Positions 14,746 to 20,010 of a stretch of DNA of 20,010 nucleotides are shown one piece after another. The notes beneath the pieces are model-generated. The model was not told where the DNA came from. It searched no databases and was given only the letters and a program-made list of their open reading frames with translations. The DNA is from a virus, in the IMG/VR virus record IMGVR_UViG_3300034012_000597, positions 1 to 20,010 of that record, one strand, 5' to 3'. A program made the position numbers and the translations under genes. Positions within the stretch are counted from its first letter, which is position 1; each line of letters starts with the position of its first letter.

Positions 14746-15620
14746 ACTTCTCGGTCAAAGTGGACTCGGCGAAGCTGGAGTTCGCGCTGGCTCGGCTGGC
14801 TGACGCTGCGCGCGTGGAGCTGGGCCAAGTGATCAAACAGGAGGGCGGGCTCGTCGCAAAGACGCTGATGCTGATTATCCCGCCGACGACCGGCAAATCT
14901 TCCGCGGGCAACCCCGGCTCTGGAGGCATGAGCACGGCGGCAAAGCAACAGGGCGAGAGCGCAATCAAGGGCGACCTATTCGGCGGCAAGAAGGCGTCAA
15001 GCGCGCGCTACTCGTCGATTGGCTTGTTTCAGCGCATCGGCAGCTCCTCGCTAGTTCCTCCGCGCAACGGCATCGGCGAAACCGTCGGCGTGCGCCTGGG
15101 CTGGGAGCAGTCAAAGAAGATTCGCATCATGTCGCGTTACTGGAAGCCGGCCGCGTCTGCGTCTGAAATGTCGGCTTTCCACAAACGCTATCGCAACGCG
15201 CGCGGGCGCACCGGCAACGTGTCGCAAAGCTCAATCGGCAGGTGGCAGGTTCAAGATCAAATGTGGATTCAAGACGCCTCGGCAGATGCGTATTTCAATC
15301 TCGTCAAGGCGCGCGTCGGCTGGAGCAAATCAGGATTTGCCGCGGCTGCGCTCGCTTGCGGCATCCGCGTTCCCGCGTGGATTCGCCGGCACGCTTCCGC
15401 GTCTGGCACGACCTCGTTTAACTTCGGGAGAAACCCTTACATCGTCGGGACCGCGACGAACACGAAGATTCCCGACATCAATCGTTACGTCGATAACGCG
15501 ATGGCAATTCGCGTGAAGGTCACGCAGCAGAAGGTTGACCGCATCCTCGCGAACAAGGCCGTCAATCTGGGCTTCGCCAAAGTGGACGGCGCCGGGAAAA
15601 TCCAATACAAAGAACCATGA
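14742..15620 (+). CDS. Minor tail protein Z-like / tail completion
   Basis: 292 aa, starting MNFSVKVDSAKLEFALARL in ATGA overlap with the stopper gene. The opening amphipathic helix and the early AKTLMLIIPPTTGK segment are typical of gpZ and HK97 gp10-type completion proteins, which bind the tail end that joins the head. The protein is basic with many R and K. It is longer than lambda gpZ (192 aa): an inserted, tyrosine/arginine-rich middle (about 130-170) has no obvious counterpart. The following gene overlaps by ATGA and is the tail terminator, matching Z-U order. Confidence 0.75.
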   Translation: MNFSVKVDSAKLEFALARLADAARVELGQVIKQEGGLVAKTLMLIIPPTTGKSSAGNPGSGGMSTAAKQQGESAIKGDLFGGKKASSARYSSIGLFQRIGSSSLVPPRNGIGETVGVRLGWEQSKKIRIMSRYWKPAASASEMSAFHKRYRNARGRTGNVSQSSIGRWQVQDQMWIQDASADAYFNLVKARVGWSKSGFAAAALACGIRVPAWIRRHASASGTTSFNFGRNPYIVGTATNTKIPDINRYVDNAMAIRVKVTQQKVDRILANKAVNLGFAKVDGAGKIQYKEP

Positions 15621-16048
15621 GCACACGCACCGACATCCGCAACGCAATCGGGACCGCGCTGACCACGGCGGGCGTCGTCGTGACCGCAAATCTCATCCGC
15701 GGGCGAAACAACACGATCGCCAGCGTGAGCTTTCCGTCCGCTGCGGTTTACGCGATCAATGAGCAGATCGAAGTTCGCACGATGCCGATTGGCCGCGGCG
15801 AGCAGTTTCGCCAGCTCCAAGTCATGGTCGATTATTTCACGGCGCAGACCTCGGCCACCATCATTGACGACCTATTTGATACGGGCTCCGCCGCAGTTGA
15901 GGCCGCAATCTTGGCAGACCCGACCCTTGGCGGAGCGTGTCGGGACACGCATTTAACGTCCGTCGATTATGTGATCGAACCCGACGAGAATAAACGATGG
16001 GGCGTCGCTCGGCACACTTTTAACTGCATCTACCTAACCACCGAATAA
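15617..16048 (+). CDS. Tail terminator U-like protein
   Basis: 143 aa, close to lambda gpU (131 aa). It begins MSTRTDIRNAIGTALTTAG, a helix common to the family, followed by strands AAVYAINEQIEVR and RQLQVMVDYFTAQ, a helix IIDDLFDTGSAAVEAAIL, and a final strand region. This helix-strand order is that of tail terminator proteins, which cap the growing tube and set its end. It overlaps the gpZ-like gene by ATGA, and the tail tube gene begins one base after its stop. Confidence 0.82.
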   Translation: MSTRTDIRNAIGTALTTAGVVVTANLIRGRNNTIASVSFPSAAVYAINEQIEVRTMPIGRGEQFRQLQVMVDYFTAQTSATIIDDLFDTGSAAVEAAILADPTLGGACRDTHLTSVDYVIEPDENKRWGVARHTFNCIYLTTE

Positions 16049-16049
16049 C

Positions 16050-16436
16050 ATGGCCAACCAACTCGGACGCTCTGGCGTCGTCAAAATCTCGTCCACCACC
16101 GTCGGCGAGCTGCGCAACTACTCGCTTTCGCACTCGTCCGATACCGTTGAAGATTCCGTCATCGGCGACACCTACCGCACGCGGCGCGGAACGATGAAAA
16201 CTTGGAACGTGTCCGGCTCCGTTTACTGGGACCCGATCGACGCCGGCCAAGTGCTTTGCTCCATCGGCTCGTCCGTGACTGTGAACCTTTATCCGATGGG
16301 CATCACGGCGACTTCGACTTACTACTCCGGTGGCGGCGTGGTCACGAAGTTCGACATCACCGCGGCTTTCGACGGCATGGTTGAGGGCTCCATCTCCATC
16401 GAAGGCAACGGCGCACTCTCGACTTTGACAGTCTGA
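16050..16436 (+). CDS. Major tail tube protein V-like
   Basis: 128 aa. It polymerises as stacked hexamers around the tape measure. It has the beta-rich pattern of siphovirus tube proteins: GVVKISSTTVGELRNYSL, a short EDSVIGDTYRTRRGTMKTW loop, VSGSVYWDP, and a closing GSISIEGNGALSTLTV strand pair. Lambda gpV is about twice as long because it carries an added Ig-like surface domain; that is absent here, so the tail surface should be plain. The ATG lies one base after the preceding stop without a Shine-Dalgarno sequence. Confidence 0.83.
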   Translation: MANQLGRSGVVKISSTTVGELRNYSLSHSSDTVEDSVIGDTYRTRRGTMKTWNVSGSVYWDPIDAGQVLCSIGSSVTVNLYPMGITATSTYYSGGGVVTKFDITAAFDGMVEGSISIEGNGALSTLTV

Positions 16437-16444
16437 GGTGACGC

Positions 16445-16768
16445 ATGGACGCAATCGACCTTGTTCGGGAACATTTCGCTTCACTCGGCACCAAGAAAAT
16501 TGAGGTGCCCGAGTGGAAGCTCACGGTTTACGCAACGCCGGTCACTCTCGCGGAGAAAAACAAGCTCTATCGCAAGAGCCGCGAGAGCGACATGGAGTTA
16601 CTCGTTGACATTCTGATTCTCAAAGCGGCCGACGCCGACGGGAAGAAGCTCTTCGACATTGACCACAAGCCGACGCTCTTGAACAAGGCCGACAGCAACA
16701 TCGTTGCGCGCGTAGCAAACGCCATTATCTCGACGGAGGCGCCCGCGGTTGAAGAGCTAAAAAACTGA
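16445..16768 (+). CDS. Tail assembly chaperone G-like (zero-frame product)
   Basis: 107 aa; lambda gpG is 140 aa. It begins MDAIDLVREHFASLG and is a mixed alpha/beta protein ending in a helix and acidic TEAPAVEELKN. It coats the tape measure before tube assembly and is not in the virion. GAGGTG lies just upstream of the ATG. The last codons form the slippery sequence for a -1 shift into a downstream extension, so a minority product gpG-T is expected. Identification rests on position between tube and tape measure plus the frameshift architecture, which is diagnostic for this gene pair. Confidence 0.88.
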   Translation: MDAIDLVREHFASLGTKKIEVPEWKLTVYATPVTLAEKNKLYRKSRESDMELLVDILILKAADADGKKLFDIDHKPTLLNKADSNIVARVANAIISTEAPAVEELKN

Positions 16769-16926
16769 TCCACGGCGGGGAGGCTTCCGACTTCCTCGCC
16801 GTTTATGCTATTGCGGATCGCCTCGGGAAGTTCGCGCACGAAGTCGCAGCCATGCCGGTTCAAGAATTGAACGGCTGGCTCGCTTACATAGACCACCAGA
16901 ACAAACTCAACAAACCAAATGGCTAG
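16445..16926 (+). CDS. Tail assembly chaperone GT fusion by -1 frameshift
   Basis: After the AAC codon ending at 16765 the ribosome moves back one base and reads from 16765 to the TAG at 16924-16926, adding 53 aa to give about 160. The extension begins LIHGGEASDFLAVY and ends PVQELNGWLAYIDHQNK plus a short tail; this phrase is typical of gpT extensions, which contact the tape measure. It has no ATG-started reading of its own covering the region, so without frameshifting the 150 bases before the tape measure gene would be non-coding. It overlaps the tape measure start by eight bases. This is the conserved lambda-type arrangement. Confidence 0.88.
16759..16801 (+). promoter_or_regulatory. -1 programmed ribosomal frameshift signal
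   Basis: The slippery heptamer A AAA AAC occupies 16759-16765, read in zero frame as CTA AAA AAC followed by a TGA at 16766. Seven bases later, 16773-16781 pairs with 16793-16801 in a 9-base-pair GC-rich stem with one G-U pair. It can extend by two more pairs to a 7-base loop. Slippery sequence, spacer and stem have canonical geometry. In E. coli the AAC form usually shifts less than AAG, so efficiency depends on the host. Confidence 0.88.
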
Positions 16927-18118
16927 CGCAACATTCCAGCTCAGGGCGGCAGACGAGACGGCGCAGGCGTTTGCGAGCGTGCAGAACAATTTGCAGCGAC
17001 TCAAGAATACGTCGAATGAAGCCGGCCGTGCGTTGACCAAAAATCTCGACGTGAAGGACGCGATGCGCTCCTTAGCGATGGCCGTCGGACTGAGCGCGGA
17101 CAAGATCGCGAACAAGATTGCGGAGTTTGTGACTGGTCAAACCGATGAGGTTGTGAAGATGCAGGAAGAACTTGTGAAGGCCGGGGATGAAGCCGCCGCA
17201 AGCGCGGCGGCACTTGCGAAGGCGAGAAATACCGACACGCAAAATCTCGCCATTCTGATTCGTGAAGAGCAGAGGTTGAGTCAGATAATCAAACAAAAGC
17301 CTGCGGATTTAGCGGCTCAAGTTGCGGTTCAAAAAGCCGTCAATTCCTTAAACCTGACGCAAATCGAATTGGTTAAGGCGCAGCGCGCGGAGATGGATAA
17401 ATTGATTGCGGCAAATCAGGAGGCCAACAAGCAACGGAAGGAGCGCATGGATGTTGAGCGAGAGCTTGACGTCACGCTTGGATTTCAAGCCGACAAAGAA
17501 AAGCTCTTGAACCAGCTTTGGGATGCTCGCGGCGTTTACCTCAAGCAGATCGGTCAACTGAACGGAGAGGATTTGGCGACCGTATCGCAGCGAAACGCAG
17601 CGGAGCGCAACTACATCGACATCACGAAACAGATAATTCCGCTTGAGCAAGAGCGCCGAAAGCTCGCAATGGATGCCGGCCAAGCAATCGCGCAAGGATT
17701 CGAGGACGCGATTATCTCTGGCAACAATCTGCGCGAAGTCCTCAAGGGCTTGGCGCAAGACCTGATTCGCCTCGTGTTTCGCCAGCAAATAACGCAACCG
17801 CTGGCTTCCGCGGTCGGAAGCATCTTCGCCGGCTTCCGCGCCGAGGGCGGTCCCGTTGGCGCCGGCAGCGCGTACATGGTCGGCGAGAAAGGGCCGGAGC
17901 TTTTCGTTCCTGGCTCGTCCGGCAGCATCGTGCCTAATGGCGCGATGGGCGGTGGCAGCGGCAAAGGCGGCTCGTCGGTAAACATCACCTACAACATCGC
18001 GTCCGGCGTCTCGCGCTCGGACCTCGTGCCGATCCTCGACCAAGAGCGCAAGCGGCTCAAGGCCGAGATTCCAGACATGGTTCGGCGCGGCGGCTCTTAC
18101 CGCGCTGCGTTCGCTTAA
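16919..18118 (+). CDS. Tail tape measure protein (short)
   Basis: 399 aa; lambda gpH is 853 aa. It sets tail length and travels with DNA into the host. It starts MASATFQLRAADETAQAFAS, followed by long charged helices with coiled-coil character (about 70-230). A conserved tape measure C-terminal part follows: GFEDAIISGNNLREVLKGLAQDL at about 260-282 and then GGPVGAGSAYMVGEKGPELFVPG at about 311-333, a hallmark of this family. The C-terminus is Gly/Ser-rich then basic. At the usual 0.15 nm per residue it would specify a tail of roughly 60 nm. Its ATG lies inside the end of the gpG-T reading frame. Confidence 0.9.
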   Translation: MASATFQLRAADETAQAFASVQNNLQRLKNTSNEAGRALTKNLDVKDAMRSLAMAVGLSADKIANKIAEFVTGQTDEVVKMQEELVKAGDEAAASAAALAKARNTDTQNLAILIREEQRLSQIIKQKPADLAAQVAVQKAVNSLNLTQIELVKAQRAEMDKLIAANQEANKQRKERMDVERELDVTLGFQADKEKLLNQLWDARGVYLKQIGQLNGEDLATVSQRNAAERNYIDITKQIIPLEQERRKLAMDAGQAIAQGFEDAIISGNNLREVLKGLAQDLIRLVFRQQITQPLASAVGSIFAGFRAEGGPVGAGSAYMVGEKGPELFVPGSSGSIVPNGAMGGGSGKGGSSVNITYNIASGVSRSDLVPILDQERKRLKAEIPDMVRRGGSYRAAFA

Positions 18119-18130
18119 TCGCAAAGCATC

Positions 18131-18712
18131 ATGGCTATCACTTACCCACTCACGCCTCCTTCGCCGTTTCGCGCGAGCCGTCTCAGCTTCACCGGCGTTT
18201 CGTCGGTCTCGCGGAACCTTTCGCCGTTCACGATGCAGGTTCAGCAATACAACTGGCCAGGTCAGGCGTGGATGGGCTCCGTTGAATGTCCGCCGATGGT
18301 GCGTGCCGATGCCGAGGCGGTCATCTCGTTTCTCTTGGCGGCGCATCGCGGCACGTTCTATTTTCAGGACTACTCGAACCCAACGAACCGCGGCGGAGTC
18401 ACCGGCACGCTCACCGTGACAACGGCCACGGCGAACTCGAGCACGCTGACGTTTTCCGGCGCCACCGGATCGTTCGCTTTGGGCGACTGGCTCCAGATCT
18501 CGACGAGCCTTTACAAAGTTGTGCAGGTCAATTCCTCGTCGTCGGTTGAGCTGTTCCCGGTGCTTCGTTCAAGCTACGCCGCAAGCACGCCGATCACCTA
18601 CGCAAACGCAAAGGGCGTCTTCCGCTTGGCTTCGCCGCAGACCGAGTGGTCAATCGACCTTGCCTCAATTTACGGCGTCAACTTTTCGATTATGGAGGAC
18701 GTTGCCACATGA
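18131..18712 (+). CDS. Distal tail protein, gpM-position
   Basis: 193 aa beginning MAITYPLTPPSPFRASRL. A segment FTMQVQQYNWPGQAWMGSVECPPM followed by RADAEAVISFLLAAHRG and FYFQDYSNP is shared by phage proteins at the tail tip of lambda-like siphoviruses. The middle (about 95-145) is a Thr/Ser-rich beta module with GDWLQISTSLYKVVQV, perhaps an inserted small domain. It probably joins the tube to the tip, like lambda gpM or Dit proteins. It follows the tape measure and overlaps the next gene (ATGA). Assignment is by order and partial recognition. Confidence 0.7.
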   Translation: MAITYPLTPPSPFRASRLSFTGVSSVSRNLSPFTMQVQQYNWPGQAWMGSVECPPMVRADAEAVISFLLAAHRGTFYFQDYSNPTNRGGVTGTLTVTTATANSSTLTFSGATGSFALGDWLQISTSLYKVVQVNSSSSVELFPVLRSSYAASTPITYANAKGVFRLASPQTEWSIDLASIYGVNFSIMEDVAT

Positions 18713-19362
18713 GCATAACAACCGCAGGCCGCACGATCTCGGCCGACATGGTGGCGGAAGTCACGACCGCGCAGCTTTCGCCGATCCTGATGGCGCAGCT
18801 CGACTTCTCGACGCCGCTTTATCTTTGGACCGGCTACGGGACGCTGACCTACAACGGCATTGGCTACCTAGGTCTTGGCACGCTTGGCACCATTTCTCCG
18901 GTGCAGGAGACGACCGACCTTTCGGCGCGCGGCATCACGATGCAGCTTTCCGGCGTACCCACCGCAATGGTCTACGACGCGCTCACCGAGGATTATCAGG
19001 GCCGGACGTGCTCGGTGATGTTCGGCGCGCTTTCACCGACGGCCGGTTTGATCTCTTCGCCCATCACCGTGTTCTCTGGTCGAATGGACGTGATGCAAAT
19101 CTCGGACGACGGACAGTCATCGCTCATCACCATGAGCGCGGAAAACAAGCTGATTGATTTCAAGCGCACGCGCGAAATCCGATACACTGACGAGGATCAG
19201 CAAACGCTTTTCCCTACCTACGCTTCGATCACGATGCCCGACCTCGGGCTTGAGTTCGTCAACGCGATCCAAGAGAAGACGATTTATTGGGGAAACCAGA
19301 ACCACACGAACGGGAGCAACTGGAACGGCGGCGGCGAGACGACCGCGCTGGACAACGAGTGA
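18709..19362 (+). CDS. Tail tip/hub protein, gpL-position
   Basis: 217 aa from the ATG at 18709, overlapping the previous stop (ATGA); a longer in-frame reading from 18646 lies inside that gene. It starts MSITTAGRTISADMVAEV, then strands around LYLWTGYGTLTYNGIGYLGLG, and a middle FSGRMDVMQISDDGQSSLIT segment followed by AENKLIDFKRTREIRYTDEDQ. This strand pattern is familiar from baseplate-hub proteins of lambda-like tails and gene transfer agents (DUF2163-type). The last 30 residues are Asn/Gly-rich and low in complexity. lambda gpL carries an iron-sulphur site through cysteines; only one cysteine is seen here (TCSVMFG), so that site is absent. Confidence 0.75.
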   Translation: MSITTAGRTISADMVAEVTTAQLSPILMAQLDFSTPLYLWTGYGTLTYNGIGYLGLGTLGTISPVQETTDLSARGITMQLSGVPTAMVYDALTEDYQGRTCSVMFGALSPTAGLISSPITVFSGRMDVMQISDDGQSSLITMSAENKLIDFKRTREIRYTDEDQQTLFPTYASITMPDLGLEFVNAIQEKTIYWGNQNHTNGSNWNGGGETTALDNE

Positions 19363-19364
19363 CC

Positions 19365-19784
19365 ATGAAACGCGTCGAGAATTGGCCGACCCTGCTGACC
19401 GCCTACATCGAGGAACGGCGCGAGGTTCCCTTTATGTGGGGAAGGGCCGATTGCTGCCTGTTTGCGGCCGATTGGGTGCGCCTCGCTACTGATCTAGACC
19501 CTGCGGCTGATTTGCGCGGCAAATACGATTCTGCGCTAGGCGCTCGGCGCATCATTAAGCGGCGCGGAGGGCTTGCCGCAATGGTTGCGCGGGCGCTGAC
19601 TCCGCTCGGCTTCCGCGAAGTTGCATTATCGCTCGCCACGCGCGGGGACATTATCGTGCGTGACTCGGGCGACGGCGATTGCGCGGGCGTGGTGCTCGGC
19701 AAGCAATCGGCTTTCGTCGGGCGCGATGGGCTGCGTTTCGTACAAACCAACCTTCAAGCAGACGCGCGGGCGTGGAGAATCTAA
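19365..19784 (+). CDS. NlpC/P60-like tail protein, DUF6950 type, gpK-position
   Basis: 139 aa from the ATG at 19365; an in-frame reading from 19287 lies inside the previous gene. It has PFMWGRADCCLFAADWV (the Cys-helix of NlpC/P60 folds), then LRGKYDSALGARRII, RRGGL, ATRGDIIVRDSGDGDCAGVVLG and a closing AWRI, the DUF6950 pattern. In lambda, gpK acts at the tail tip and is thought to cut or loosen peptidoglycan during entry. This protein contains no histidine anywhere, so the usual Cys-His dyad cannot form; it is probably structural or uses another base. It precedes the tip protein gene by four bases. Confidence 0.8.
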   Translation: MKRVENWPTLLTAYIEERREVPFMWGRADCCLFAADWVRLATDLDPAADLRGKYDSALGARRIIKRRGGLAAMVARALTPLGFREVALSLATRGDIIVRDSGDGDCAGVVLGKQSAFVGRDGLRFVQTNLQADARAWRI

Positions 19785-19788
19785 CATC

Positions 19789-20010
19789 ATGCCAAGTTTA
19801 CTCGTCGAGGCAGCGTACTACCTTTATGTCGCGGTGCAGGCCGTAGGCATCCCGCTTTCACAAGCCGCGGCAATCGCTACCGTAAACTTCATCGCCGTGA
19901 CCGCGGCGTCAATGGCCGCGTCGAAACTCCTCGCGCCAAAGATGCCGAGCTTCGCGGATTCGTCGATCGCTGAACGCTCGCAAATGGTTCGCTCGCCCAT
20001 TGCTTCGCGA
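19789..20010 (+). CDS. Tail tip protein N-terminus (gpI/J-like), truncated by window end
   Basis: The frame is open from an ATG at 19789 to the last base, 74 codons without a stop. It begins MPSLLVEAAYYLYVAVQAVG, an alanine-rich, partly hydrophobic helix region up to about residue 48, then AAASKLLAP-type sequence and SIAERSQMVRSPIASR at the end. The phrase ending in RSPIASR normally precedes a YG...VSG segment in tip attachment proteins of the lambda gpJ group, which bind the receptor and hold the tail tip together. This suggests gpI-like and gpJ-like functions are joined in one large gene. Only the first portion can be judged. Confidence 0.6.
   Translation, partial: MPSLLVEAAYYLYVAVQAVGIPLSQAAAIATVNFIAVTAASMAASKLLAPKMPSFADSSIAERSQMVRSPIASR

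Noticed and set aside
16769-16918. Non-coding gap between gpG-like and tape measure genes
   Set aside because: The -1 frame is fully open and is explained as the gpT extension of the frameshift product.
17348-18346. Antisense open frame (332 codons) across the tape measure gene
   Set aside because: It covers a confident gene on the other strand, has Arg/His-rich low-information sequence, and no neighbour on that strand.
1-20010. CRISPR arrays, tRNA genes, insertion sequences or integrase attachment sites
   Set aside because: No regularly spaced repeats, cloverleaf-like segments, transposase genes or flanking inverted repeats were seen on reading both strands.

Overview
The window is about 20 kb of one strand of a tailed double-stranded DNA phage or prophage. 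It covers the late packaging, head and tail genes of a lambda-like siphovirus. All credible genes are on the + strand, packed tightly, and many are joined by ATGA or GTGA stop/start overlaps. There is no integrase, repressor, replication gene, tRNA, endolysin or host gene, so free phage and prophage cannot be told apart. The DNA is GC-rich. Most starts lack a clear Shine-Dalgarno sequence and follow A/C-rich leaders, as is common in Bacteroidota, Verrucomicrobiota and some other phyla. A lipoprotein signal and a heptosyltransferase-like enzyme point weakly to a Gram-negative-type host. The host is inference only.

Layout. 1-5001: packaging and portal block: small terminase, a 70-aa protein, large terminase (GpA family), gpW-like connector, and a portal with an extra C-terminal domain. 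5003-8998: an accessory island where lambda has nothing: a duplicated coiled-coil pair, the second copy leading into a 650-aa fibre with a carbohydrate-binding-like module, two small unknown proteins, a membrane-anchored S26 signal-peptidase-like protein, a lipoprotein and a holin-like protein. 9026-11320: capsid protease/scaffold, decoration protein and major capsid protein, closed by a strong intrinsic terminator at 11343-11379. 11398-14425: a three-gene glycan cassette: double GT-A glycosyltransferase, SAM methyltransferase and GT9-like transferase. 14428-20010: head-tail completion and tail genes in lambda order: stopper, gpZ-like, gpU-like, gpV-like, gpG with a -1 frameshift to gpG-T, short tape measure, and gpM/L/K positional equivalents. 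The start of the tip protein runs off the end.

How it works together. The terminase recognises DNA and pumps it through the portal into a capsid built from the major capsid protein, scaffold, protease and decoration protein. The stopper, gpZ-like and gpU-like proteins join the head to a tail whose length is set by a 399-aa tape measure, chaperoned by gpG and its frameshifted gpG-T form. The fibre is the best candidate in the window for glycan binding, and the sugar cassette could modify either virion proteins or host surface glycans.

Most notable: a textbook frameshift site (A AAA AAC, 7-nt spacer, 9-11 bp stem-loop); two accessory blocks inside the otherwise rigid head module; an imperfect direct repeat at the downstream edge of the first island; a terminator only 18 nt before the glycan cassette; and a histidine-free NlpC/P60-like tail protein.
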